64,000 bases of DNA from Morinoia aosen. Taxonomy: Eukaryota; Arthropoda; Malacostraca; Amphipoda; Talitridae. Positions 22,896-34,765 of the stretch are shown here, piece by piece. The notes below the pieces were generated by a model. The model did no database searches, had not been told where the DNA came from, and worked only from the letters and a program-made list of their open reading frames with translations. Position numbers and translations under genes: made by a program. The stretch covers positions 14,604,484 to 14,668,483 of the forward strand of contig CM059579.1 of NCBI GenBank assembly GCA_030386875.1, read 5' to 3'. Positions within the stretch are counted from its first letter, which is position 1, and every line of letters starts with the position of its first letter.

Positions 22896-23155
22896 TCAAA
22901 ATCCTACAGTCGAATACTTGTAGCTCCTCCAAGAATCGGAGTCATATAATAGAAAAAGAACCTCGATTTCTATCTCACAACCTTTTTTATTCACTCCCAA
23001 TATCTGTATTTCCACCAAGCCAACATTTCTTCTATGAAATCGAACATTCATTTTTTTTAACAAAGAAGCCACAGAATGTTTGGATCCCATCATAACGTTA
23101 GTCGTGTCAGAACAGAACCCTACAATGTCGCTCAATTTAATATTTTTATCACTCG
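22896..23155 (-). pseudogene. hAT-2 transposase fragment
   Basis: The minus-strand frame reads DKNIKLSDIVGFCSDTTNVM, then MGSKHSVASLLKK. This matches the hAT transposase region around the second catalytic aspartate (GFxSDxxxxMxGxxxSV). The frame is cut at its N-terminal side by the retroposon at 23156. Beyond that insertion (23495 onward, leftward on the minus strand) the same frame continues for about 11 codons and then meets a stop. After SLLKK the frame no longer resembles the family. It is not functional. Confidence 0.82.
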
Positions 23156-23494
23156 CCTCAGGAGGATACAATTATGGTATCTATAGGAATTAGCGCTCAA
23201 AGGGGGACATTGTGCATGAGGGCCCGAGCTGAGAGTTAGGTAGGCTTTCATCTTTGTTGAAATAAAATGTTTTTGTTATGTTAAGGACCACCCTTTTTTA
23301 GGTTCACTACTGTCCTGTTTTTCAGTACCTACTACTTTCTCCTTCAACTTTGGTCTTGTTTCATAATCTTCTTTCACAACTTACTGGTTCTATGCCATTT
23401 CTGCGTAGATTCCATGTTTCCTTAACTCCATACTAAATGGTGCCTTCCTCCTTCATCTCTTTGGATCGTATATGTTGCGACTAATCTAATCTAT
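23156..23494 (+). mobile_element. Family-A retroposon copy nested in hAT-2
   Basis: Near full length, from CCTCAGGAGGATACAATTAT to CTAATCTAATC. An approximate target duplication, TATTTTTATC(A/G)CT, lies directly before it and directly after its tail. The insertion lies in the hAT-2 transposase frame, so it post-dates hAT-2. The internal BoxB-like element of tRNA-derived SINEs is not evident. Confidence 0.9.
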
Positions 23495-24884
23495 TTTTAT
23501 CGCTGAAATCTTTTTTGTAGTAAACAATCCGTTAGCTGTGCTATCCTTTTTTTCAACAAGATGAACAGAGTAGCTCTTAATTGCACTCCCACTTCATTAT
23601 TGGACGATGAATCCGAGCTGTTTAGCTTTAGTGCGATCAGTTGTTTCAGCAATTATTACATAATATAAACTTCATTAAGGACAACGACAAGATCACTTGA
23701 TAGATGTCTACCCAAACATTGTCTAATAATGTTTGAAGCTCTTTGCTTCCCTAAGCTTACTTTCTTTAAGAAAAATTTGTTTCAGTAGTTACGAAATAGG
23801 TAAATTATGCTCATAAAGATTTGCACTTATCGGCATTTCAATTTTCATACCTGACTTGTCAATTGGATCGTGTGATAAAATGAGCAAAGTTATAGCTTGT
23901 GTTTTCCTTCTCTGCACTTAAAGATTTTATGGCGTTGCGTGTTAGCATGGAGAATAATCTCAGATTTACCAAACGTAATGATAGTTGAGCATATAGTACA
24001 GTATGCCATATCCTTAGTTGATGTATAAGACTTAGACTTTTCTAACTAGCCTCGAAACAGTTGTCTCTATCCTTCCTTCTCTTTTCTTGAAAAGGGCTTA
24101 ACAGACGATACAATTTGGCTTTCCTTCATGGGTGGTGTAGCAGCTCCATCGTACACCGAATCTATTCAATAGTACCAATTTTACTGAAACGCAAGTAACC
24201 AAATATTTTGTCACGATGCAATATTGCACCTGGCACAGTTAATTGCACCTGAATGAAACATAACTACCAACCCTCGGCTCTGGCAGTGTCGTTCTGTACA
24301 CGTTATGTAGCTGTTCAATTCCAGTAAACGACGATGATCGATGTATTGGTGTAAATCTTGATACAGTTACGTGTGAGTTATGTAAAGCTAAAAAATATAA
24401 ATTCCCAACATTATATCAAGTTGCATATCACTTTAATTATTGAAATTACTTTTAATTAACGAAGGTGTTATTTGTGCAGCAAATCTGGCAACATTATACT
24501 GAAGAGAGATCTGAGTTCTGGGAGATCTGCAGCGATGTGCACAGCAATTTGCGCCTTATCGGAGTGTCCAATAAAAACTAAAATCTTAGCGAGTTCTGGC
24601 AAATCTGTTCCAAATATGACTCTTATTGAACATTTTCATAAATGCTTCGGTAGCGTTTCTTCCGCAATGTACCTTACACGAGGTATATTGTAGTACTTGA
24701 GAGCAAACTTGATATTGGTAATGAAAACTGGCCATTACCCTACAATTTTGCTGCGCTACCTCGACTGAAGTCGAATTACCCTAAAAATCATGGAATTTTG
24801 CTTTACCCTAAACTCTACCCTAGCCAACACCTGATTACCCTAAAATGGGGTATTTTACCCTAAAGTGGAAGCACTGCCTGAGGG

Positions 24885-25881
24885 AGGCAGCTAGCTCAGT
24901 GATGCCAACCTTGAAGCAGAATTCTGTATGCCGTTCCTAAAATTCTTTGTGTTCCCTGACTTGGGAGTGGAATGGATATCGCATGATTATTCCTTTCGTA
25001 AATCGTTGTTTCAGACCAAGATCTGATGAGTTTACGCATTGTTTCTATTAAATTTCAAAATTTGTGGCCGAATCCCTAGCTTGGTGCCTCGTAACAAATG
25101 TCTGTAGGTTTTGGCATCACCGTGCGGGAGTGCTGATTGCAGGGGTCAGTGAGGACGGTTGCTGGGATGCCACATCTTGCATGAGGAGCTGCTGCAGTGT
25201 GCCACATTTACACATGGGAACAAACTCTCAGCCTGCATGACGTGTTTCTAAGTTTGGAGCGCTTGCAGCTCGTAGGCAGTTGTGTGGCAGAGCTCGTCCC
25301 CCGTTCCTGTCATTATTAACGACAGTATCCCGTGATCTTTGAAGAGTATTTGGGCCGTAGATTTAACGAGGTTCGATAGTTATACCTCGTGCAGCGGAGC
25401 CAGTTTAGGCTTGGCTTGACGGTGTTCATGTTACACGCTGCTTCAGCCTGCGCTCCAATGCAATCCCGCTCCTCTGATTACGTACGCCCTGAAGCCGCGC
25501 TAGCACGTTCGCTGCACGGTGTCCTCCTTGCTTGACTCACCACGGCTGGGCAGGCAGGCGGTGGTTCTGTAGCCGATGTATCTTCTTGAAATCCTCGGAA
25601 ATGTGGTAGAAACCGCTGGTTAGTTGTGCTCTCGGGTGAGAGTAGTTGATAGGGTGTGTGTTTCGTGTTAGATGGTTAGAAACTCGGCTCTTGCAGCTGC
25701 TTTATTTTCTTGCACTGAATGCACTCCTCGTGCTAGACAAATACCGTTCGCAATACCCGCTGCACATGCGTTGTTCATTAGAACTTGAAGCTGAGAGTTG
25801 TGAGTCGGGTTAGCTTGCTGTGTTCCTTGCTGTAGGTTCAAGTTAGTCGAGAGTGTCAGTGTTACGAAACGACTCTAATCA
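24885..25881. other. Intron-like sequence, no gene recognised
   Basis: Moderately GC-rich DNA with short ORFs only. Nothing identified. Confidence 0.45.
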
Positions 25882-26150
25882 CCTCAGGGGGATACAACTA
25901 TTGAATCTATGGGAATTAGTACTCCCAGGGAGAAAATTATGGTCTTGAGCTAAGAGTTAGGTACACTTTCTTTTTGCTGAAATAAAATGTTTTATTTTTA
26001 AAAGACTATCCCGTTTCGGTTCACTGCTGTCCTGTTTTTGAGCCCCTCGATAGCTTTCTTCTTCAACTTTCATGTTCCCTAACCATCCGTCACAACTTAC
26101 GAGCACGGTTCCTATGCGAAGGGAATCCACCGTTTTGAAATTGGACGTTT
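25882..26150 (+). mobile_element. Family-A retroposon copy, 3' end decayed
   Basis: The 5' end is well kept (CCTCAGGGGGATACAACTAT, TAGTACTCCCAGGGAG, TTGAGCTAAGAGTTAGGTA). The 3' half is scrambled after AACTTACGAG and no tail is visible. Confidence 0.85.
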
Positions 26151-28140
26151 CAGTCATCCCCTTCCCTGAGTTTCTTAGTCAAACTGACTCACAAATGTCA
26201 TATTAACTTCATAAATGAGGTAATGAATGAAACAAATACTTGCTATAGATCTTTTAGCAAGAAATTTAGATCTGAAATTCTCTTTAGGGATAATCAGTTG
26301 AAATAAAATTAATTTCATTGATGAGAGATTGATTCATGTCCAAGTTTTCATGAGAAATTTGGAGGAAATCCGAAAGCATGAACTAAAGTTCTTTCTTTCA
26401 GGAGACGTAGTCTGCTTCCATGCGTTTCCTCATGGAGATGCATCGGAGAAGTGAAGTTCCAGTTTGCAGCAATCTAAAGTCATTTTAGGACGGGTCATAC
26501 GAAAATATTTTTCATGCCCGGAAAAATCGTGTGGCGTAAAAGCAGGCCATTGTCCTCCTCCGGCTCGCGAGCGTGCTCGAGTGGCAGGCAGGCTTCATCT
26601 CTTCATTTCAGCGGATCCCCCTAAGAATTTCCGAGCTTGCTATTGACTTCAGCGACAGAATTTTCCTCGTTTTAATTGGCTCCCCTCGGCCTTTTGTCCT
26701 TGTCCCTAACAAGGCTCAACTGGAAGCTGGAGACGAGGCTTGTCTCCGAAACTCGCTCCTGGACCCAGGCTTCAACAACATCCTCTCGCTTGGGTTCCGA
26801 GTCTGCTTGGCGAGCGTCGTGTTGCATTATTCACCTTGAAATTAATTATTAGTGAAACTGACTTATATTTCCGTTAAACAAAGGCATAAATGCAAGAACT
26901 GACTTCATTCAAAGTTCTCTTTACGTGTGCATGAAAAATGAAACAGTTATGTCCGTTAAAAAAAAGTGATAATTGTAAAAAGCGAATAACTCTGACTCAT
27001 TTGAAGTTTTCGTCACCTGTACACGTAAAATTTATCTAGGTGGTCAATTGAGATGCTCTCTCTCATTGAGAATGTGAGCCATGTTTCGCAGCAAATTAGT
27101 GATGACCAAACTTACTGTGGCTTCTTGTCTCTTGAGTGCAATGGACCTCCAGCAGGGGATGCTTGTTTTGGTGCCTCCTCTGATAGTTAGGGCCGAGTTA
27201 TGGCTCACCGACCGACCCTAAACCCCTGACTTACCGTGACAACTGCTGATAAACAGCCTCTCGCTTGCGGCCACTCGTCTCACAGCCGGGTGCGTGCGCC
27301 TTTAGGTTCATTGCCCCATTTCTGTGCATGTGGCTCATTCAATCAGTCAATATGTATTTGATGAAAAAAAGAGCATTTGTCTATTTAATTTATTTTCAAG
27401 CATGCGCACTGCTACCTTCTACATGAAAGTTACAAAATGGTATCATGTCAACAAGAACTGTTATTGTGTGTGCCGTGACACTGCTTGCATCTTACGATGT
27501 AAGGAAGCGCTCTTTTGTGGTACTCACGTATTGTATAGCTAAGGAGGTTCTTGTATCGATTTTATGGTTTAATTTCTCAGCATGTGTTAATGAAATTAAT
27601 TTCTACTATAAATTGGTGCATGGGTGTGCCATATATGCTCGGAGGAAAATGCAAATGGCTATATACTAATGTGTATGCATAATTCTACATTAGGAAAACG
27701 AGCATAACTTTCCATTCAAGGGTTGCATCTTGCATCGCGCTGAACGGTTGAATCTCGGAATCTTCTCCAAATGTACAGAATGTTTGTTCACAATAGATTG
27801 CATGAAAACAGAGGCGATTTTCGATCGACGTTTGGTAGTTCTGCATAAAGAGAAAAAGATTGTTTAAAATTTTTCGATTAAATTTTTAAGGTGTTTTTTC
27901 AAAAAATAAAAAATGCTGCTTGACAGATAAGTGCACCAGCCAAATATGCTGTTGATAATTGACTAGCATTTTAATGACCGGTTTTATTCGAGTCGTCAGG
28001 CTTAGTTAAAACTCATAAAAGCTTCGCATTCTCATTGGTTCTGAAGAGGACTATAATTTTACTGCATTTAGCATCCATTTTGTTGAGCAAAACTTTTTGG
28101 CAGTCTAGTCGTTGGTAGATATCTATGTGTGGTAATGTTT
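26151..28140. other. Intron-like sequence, no gene recognised
   Basis: Includes a strong acceptor-like TTCTTTCTTTCAG ending at 26401, with no recognisable exon after it. No other structure. Confidence 0.45.
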
Positions 28141-28409
28141 TGCTCACAGGGGGAAAATGTGTTGAAATATGTTTTTGTTATGTTAAGGGCCAACTTTTTT
28201 TCGGTTCACTGCTGTCCAGTTCTTCAGCACCTACTACTTTTTTGCAACTTTTATCTTGTTTCTTAAACTTCTCTCTCAATTTTCTGTTCCTATGTCCCTT
28301 CTGCGTAGATTCCGCGTTCCCTTATTTCCATACCAAATGGTGTCTTCATCTCTTTCGGACGCCTTTGTTGCGGATAGAGAGGCTTTAACTGACATCTGAT
28401 CTAATCTAA
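28141..28409 (+). mobile_element. Family-A retroposon copy, 5'-truncated with internal deletion
   Basis: Starts at GCTCACAGGGGGAAAATGTG and jumps to GTTGAAATATG, omitting the CCTGAGCTGAAAGTTAGG block. The rest is typical: CACTGCTGTCCAGTTCTTCA, TCCGCGTTCCCTTATTTCC, tail CTGATCTAATCTAA. Confidence 0.85.
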
Positions 28410-29105
28410 ACCTGTGGGCACAAACCGATCTATTTGTTGTTTTTATTAGAGAATCTAGTGAACACGGGCGTGAGCGAACACAGCTATGTCGATATTTTTA
28501 CGCATAACTGAAAGTTTGTGGCCATTTCAAGAAACTTTTTTCTTTCGTTGTACAGTAAGCTTGGATAGCAATATCCACCTAACTTGTTTTAAGCAAACCA
28601 AATTGACAAAGTTTTACTCCGTTTTAATTTATTCCAACGAGTTGACGTTTTAATGACTGTTTTAATAGATTTATAATTCGCTTTCATTGGTCTGCGCAGC
28701 ATCATCAAATTAAATTTCAAGCGTAAAAGGGTGATGGTATTAGGTTAATTCGTTTCCGATATTTTTCTGATTTTTATTGCCAGATACTTATTGTTGGAAA
28801 CAGGTAATACTCGAAGCAACAGAGGCCGAGTCAACAGACTTAAGGAATTTTTGCCTGTCTGAAGACGATGATAAAATAACCGCGATATGGTAATGATTTA
28901 CTTGCTGGCCATGAATCCATAGTGTCGCGTGTGTATAGTGTGCGTTTCAGCTATGCGGGAGTAATTATGCCACTTCCGCGTGTACCTGTTGTGAAGGGGG
29001 TAGTTAATTAAGATTTCGGCACACGTACCTCATCTTTTGTGCGGCTATGAGGTGGTCGTGACGTGTGCCTCGTCACTCTCGTGAGATGAATGAACACTGG
29101 GCGCT
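28410..29105. other. Intron-like sequence, no gene recognised
   Basis: No coding or repeat structure recognised. Confidence 0.45.
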
Positions 29106-29120
29106 TTTCCGCATGCCGTC

Positions 29121-29475
29121 CCCTCAGGAGGATACAACTATTGTATCGATGGGAATTAGCGCTCCCTGGGGGAATATGTGTGAGGGCCTGAGCTGAAAGT
29201 TAGATAGACCTTTTTTTTGTTGAAGAAAAATGTTCTGTTATGTTAAGGATCACCTTTTTTCGGTTCTCTGCTGTCCTGTTTTCCAGCACCTTTTACTTTC
29301 TTCTTCAACTTTTATCTTGCTTCATGAACTTCTTTCTCAATTTACTGTTTCTATGCCCCTTATGCATAGCTTCCGCGTACCCTTATTTCCATACTAAATG
29401 GTGAATTCCTCCTTCCTCTCTTTGAAACATTGTACTTTTTAGCGGTTAGGGAGATTTAAAATAACATCTAATTTC
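29121..29475 (+). mobile_element. Family-A retroposon copy with target-site duplication
   Basis: Full length, from CCCTCAGGAGGATACAACTA to AACATCTAATTTC. The 15-bp TTTC(C/T)GCATGCCGTC at 29106-29120 is repeated at 29476-29490 with one mismatch, directly bounding the element. Confidence 0.93.
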
Positions 29476-29490
29476 TTTCTGCATGCCGTC

Positions 29491-30540
29491 GTTGTTTTTT
29501 CATGCTACCAGATGTAGGCCAAGTGCAGTAGCACTCGCTGTGAAATGTCGATAGCTAGACGACGTGGTCCTTGTGTGAACATTCATTCAAATTTGGAATT
29601 TTCTTCTCCGTCCTATCTCCTCGCTCCTCGACACGTGGTGGACGAAAGGAGACGGAAGAGGTGACAGGATAAAACTGCGTGTTGCCCGAGGAACGGCACT
29701 CGTACGCGCGGCATCGCTTTGTAGTGCAAAATTTGCTTCACTCCCATCCAGTTGGAGTGGGAGCTACTTTTAACTATCAATCAATCTGGGAGTAAGCCAC
29801 GCTTGAAGCAGGAATTTTCTCGCGTTTAGATGGGCTTCAACTTTTCGGCTTGCCTCTCAATGGTGAAGTTCTGACTCAATTTCCTCTTCAGTTTAGACTA
29901 TGGTGTGTCTGCGATGCGTCCGGAAGATTTGCATCGATTGTAGCGTACTGTGCCAACTTGAGAGTAAACCGTGAAACCCTTGCGGTATTACTTGAAGATA
30001 GTCTCAGTTAGGTTTCACTATTAACTTATCTTTCGTTGTACAGGAATTTAGTTTCCATTGAACTGAAAATGTTTTTGTTTCCTGTACACATATGCTATCT
30101 GATTCATGTTGGGTTGCATCGCTAACTCTGTTTTACTATTCGTAATGAAGTTGTTATTATTGGCTTGAAAAATTTCCTGTTTTGAAGGACTTGTAACTGC
30201 CGTTTACCTTAATGTGCTCTTAATAACAAAGCCCCAATGCAAGCATTCATTACGCGCCTGGAATTGTCCTCATAGCTACTTCCCACCAAATTCCGCTCTG
30301 CTTGCGAAAGCGTACACTTTTTCGCCGACATCGCCTTAACAGTCGTGGATGTTAGCTCTCCAGTCAAATGCAGGCTCATGTTCTTCAAAGCAGTGCTCGT
30401 GACGCACGTGCGAGGGCTTCATCATGAGGCCCTGTTAGCATTTGAGCCTGGACGCCTGAGCTGACATCCTGGTGCTGCTACCTCAGCTTTAGGGCTCTTG
30501 CTGCCTTGCTTTTGCTACACCGCACTCGTGCGAGTCCTCT
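29491..30540. other. Intron-like sequence, no gene recognised
   Basis: No coding or repeat structure recognised. Confidence 0.45.
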
Positions 30541-30550
30541 CGCTCGTCCC

Positions 30551-30910
30551 GTCTCCTCGCTTGTCCTCCCAGAGGGGAAATGCGAGGTCCCGAGCTGAAA
30601 ATTAGGTAGGCCTTCCTTTTGTTGAAATAGAATAGGTTTTTCTATTTGTTACGGTCCGTCTTTTTCGGTTCTCTTCTCTCCTGTTCTTTAGTATCTATTA
30701 CAATCTTCTTCAACTTTTATCTTGTTTCATAAACTTTCTTTCTAGCGTACTGTTTCTATGTGCATGATATTTTGTGTGGGGACACAGCTTCTGCATGGAT
30801 TTTCGCTCCATTAATTTCATATTAAATGGTATCTTCATCCTTCCTCTCATTTGGAATACCTTTGCTGTGACTAGGGAGTCTTTAGCTAACCTAAAATTCA
30901 ATCTAACTCG
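30551..30910 (+). mobile_element. Family-A retroposon copy, long variant
   Basis: Runs from TCCTCCCAGAGGGGAAATGC through TTGTGTGGGGACACAGC (long-variant insert) to AAAATTCAATCTAAC. CGCTCGTCCC at 30541-30550 is repeated at 30911-30920, a probable 10-bp target duplication. The first hairpin of the family is missing. Confidence 0.85.
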
Positions 30911-30920
30911 CGCTCGTCCC

Positions 30921-31245
30921 AGTCCCCACACTCGTTCGTTCTCTTTATCCCTCGTTTGTTCTCTCTATCCCTCGTTCATTTTCTTTTTCCCTCGTTGTTT
31001 TCTCTTTCCGTTGTTCGGTTTCTCTTTCCTTTGTTCGGTTTCTCTTTTCTTTTTTCGTTTTCTCTTTCCATTGTTTTTCTTTCTCTCGTTCATTTCTTTT
31101 TCTCTCTCGTTCTTTTTCTCCATCGTTAATCGACGTTTTTTTCCCCCCATTATACGTGCTGTTTTCAATCACTTGCTGTTTTATCTTTCCCTCATTCTTT
31201 CTTCCTTTCCATCGCTCGCAGTCTTTTTCTTTCATTCCTTTAGGC
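30921..31245. repeat. Polypyrimidine tract with degenerate CTCTTTCC(C/G)TTGTTCG repeats
   Basis: About 320 bp in which the + strand is almost only C and T, with loose repeats of CCCTCGTT, GTTCTCT and GGTTTCTCTTTCC. It encodes F/L/S-rich and, on the other strand, K/R/E-rich ORFs that are compositional artefacts. Confidence 0.9.
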
Positions 31246-34200
31246 TTCAGCCTCTGGCTGTTCTTTATGTCTCTTGCCCGTACTTTTCTTATTTGTCATG
31301 AGACTACAGCTTTATTTGTTACTTAAATTAATTCCCGCTCTCTTGTATCTGGTGGCACAGTTTTGTATGCAGCTTTTATCGTCAAATTTAGCGAGTTGAA
31401 AAATGAGTGAATCAATTTGTACCGCAGTGTTCATGATCTGGCAATGTTTGATTAGAGAAAAATCGCCATGTTGACTTCAGTGTTTCAGGGCTTTAGCAAA
31501 ACCGGTTTATTATATGTGTCTACGGCCATAGGAGTGAAGTTTAGCACACCGCTTGTGCTGCACGATAAATTTGGAGTTTTTTTAAGTTTGTAAACCAAAT
31601 GGTATTACAAATTTAGTTCAAATTCTGAGAATTGCTTTTGATAACGGTGTAGACCCGTCTAAAACCCTCACTCTAGATTTAGGGCTAAGAAAAGTCACCT
31701 TGACCATCAACACAACACTTTTTGATGCTTTACGCGCTCCTTGCCTCAGCAGCGCGCGCTGTCTCTCCCTCCCCTGCGTCACGGAGTCACGTCTTTCGAG
31801 TTCTCGTTTGCTTCTTTGAGTTCTTCCTTGTCGTCATCTCTCTTAGCTCTTTGTGCCTCTCTAGGCTCCAAATAGTTAGACTTATCTTCTTTATTGTTGT
31901 TTTCTTTTTAAGGTTTTAACTTGTCTTTGTTTTTCTGCCTGTCTGACATCTATTCATTTTCGTCTTTAAAGCTTGCTAACTTTTCTTTTGCCAAATGTTT
32001 TATGCTATTTCTTGTTTCGTTTTCTCTTGTGGTTTGTAATTTTTTTCTGCGGTTCCCTCGCTGTTAATTACTCTCAGAGTCATGCGCTCTGTGCCAAAAA
32101 GTTCATGGTATGTACTACCGCTCTTGATGTCATGTGCACTAGGCGATTAATCTTGTTCACGAGATATTTTATTGGGGAATAATTTCCTTCTTGTTTTAAC
32201 AATCAAATGGGTATCCTCGTTAGAAATTAAATATAACTGATTCGCATTCTTTTAAATATTTTTTCAAGTGTGCAGGGCGACGGAGAATGTTGTGAATATA
32301 TGTCTGTTATCATTACTTTGTGCGGATGATGGTAGAGTTCTATTTCATTATATTATTTGTTTGCGATTGTAAGCTGATGTAAGGAGATTTTTGGGGGAAT
32401 GTGGGAAAGTGTACAATTTTTTTTGGTGTTCATGTATGTCTAAAATAGAAATCTGTTGATGCTTTTCTTGGACGCCTCACTGTCTTGGTAAATAAATTGA
32501 AACTCTATGTATTTTCACGAGATGGCAGTATGGCCAAGATTTCAATGAGATCACTGATTGGCAAAATTTTTGTAAAGTTTAATCCGTGTAAGCTTCCTCA
32601 AAAATGTTTGATTTCCAATTTTTGGTCATAATCAGAACATCAGAAACAATGAAATATTCCTACATCATGTCCAGTATTCGGTTCACCACGAGTTCTTATC
32701 ATGCTTGTAGCATGTGTTCATCTATGTTCCACTCGAAAATTTTTATTTCATTTCAAAATTTCGCGGTACACGGGAACTTTTTTGGCCAGCTACACTACAT
32801 CACCCTCCCATTAATATATGAAGAAGCAGTTTTTCTATGTGACTATATTTTTTTTACCCTGGACTAGGTCTGTGTTGTGTTTCATTTTCGCTTGTCAGCC
32901 CGCAGTAATATTCACTGTTAATAATTAACAGATTCAGTATATTTTGTTCTCACAAATAATTGTTAACTGGAGTTAGTCCAATCACCTTTATTCATTGCAC
33001 TCGGAGGTGATTCTCACTGAATAAAAATATTTGTTTTTCATTGAATCAATATGATCGGTTTTTCGAGGTGCGCATGCCAAAGGCATTCTTACAGTATATT
33101 TCGCATAAGCCCCTGAAACCTTTAGCGTTTCAACATTAACTGAAAACATTTCCGGTATCGATTTACTGCAGCCGTTTGCAAACCACTTCCAGTAGAATGC
33201 GTGCAACAGCAGTGCGGCTTCTTCTGTGGCTCTATTTAAACCTACATAATGGATGTCGCCTTGCACCTTTGCCAGGGAAGCCAGAGAAGCTCACGTGACA
33301 CTGTGTTAGTAGTTCGGACCGTTTTCTGTGTAGCTGTTCACTTTGCCCGGACGACAGCAACACAGGTTACTAGGAGTCCTATTACTTCCCTCGCTCACCT
33401 GTGGGGGGTCACCAGGCAACCACAAGTGTGAACTTGAAGCACTTTAGGCAAGTGGATGGTATTTTTCCACTTTTGGTGCCTATACATTTGAAGCCTCAAG
33501 ATTTGTTGTAGCTGCTGGGAAAGTTGTCGCTTCGTCGTGTTATGGGGATCAAAAAAACAGGCATGCTGCGTATTTTTGTTAACATGATAGTTAGAAATTG
33601 CTGCTAATGGAAAATTTCTGGTAAAAATTTGAGTATTGAAGCGCAGTCGAACATTTTACACTGCTTATTGAACAGCTGATCCGCGTTTTTGAGAAATTAC
33701 GAATATTTTCACCGAATTAGTTTTTTAAATAACGTTATGGTGAGATACATCTCCAGAAATTTAGAAAAATTTCACGGTATGTGCTCAATTTTTTAGCATT
33801 ACTACGTAGATTGTTCAAAGGAATTTCACTGCAGAATTGCTTGTACTATTTATTTCACGTTTTCAGTTCATAAAAAGCTCGTTTTATTTGTTCATATAAG
33901 CATTCATCGTTTACAACTGTGGTTTAAAAACGGTTTCGAGCTAAAAGCATATATGTTTGTTGCTCACGTACTTGACCTACTGCTGTACGATGAGGTTCCT
34001 GTCACTTTGACAGGACCGATTGCTTCAAGTGGCATGTAAATTTAGGCGTGCTAAAATAACTCGATAAAATGGATCGAAAGTTTCCGCAGGGACTAAAAGA
34101 CACATGAGGACCGACATCGCCATGTGGGACTTAAATTGAGCAAGGAAATTACGCATTTGACTAAGAAAAGGTTTGTAGAGTTTAGAAATGAAGAAAAATG

Positions 34201-34275
34201 ACGAATCACACATTCAGAACGACACCTCGTCAAATGAATTTGTGATAACCTTACCTTTCGTTTTACACGTCGCGA
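31246..34275. other. Intron-like sequence, no gene recognised
   Basis: Three kilobases of AT-rich DNA. No clear family-A copy, conserved exon or tandem array. Confidence 0.5.
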
Positions 34276-34289
34276 AATTTCAAACAAGA

Positions 34290-34753
<464 letters not shown>

Positions 34754-34765
34754 TTTCAAACAAGA

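Larger units (their letters stand above)
22139..24876 (-). mobile_element. hAT-2 DNA transposon (2,738 bp), degenerate
   Basis: The ends are CAGGGCTTCCAC on the left and, on the opposite strand, CAGTGCTTCCAC on the right. CCTGAGGG is duplicated exactly at 22131-22138 and 24877-24884, the 8-bp duplication of hAT elements. TACCCTAAA-type motifs are clustered at both ends. The interior holds a transposase fragment and a later retroposon insertion. Confidence 0.93.

Noticed and set aside
24472-24693. A 73-aa + strand ORF and a minus-strand open stretch within hAT-2 as the N-terminal transposase.
   Set aside because: I see no BED zinc-finger spacing or conserved hAT motif in either strand.
22160-24865. 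CCCTAAA motifs as interstitial telomere sequence.
   Set aside because: They are not contiguous; they are scattered at the two ends of a hAT transposon bounded by an 8-bp duplication, and fit transposase-binding motifs better.
26402-26470. A strong acceptor (TTCTTTCTTTCAG) followed by a frame that would read R-R-S-L-L-P-C-V after the microexon's split Arg codon, superficially like RAHLRLCL.
   Set aside because: Only R, L and C coincide. The Ala-His pair and the Glu-Arg-Leu-Lys helix are missing and a stop follows without a donor. It is not the MXD helix-loop-helix exon.
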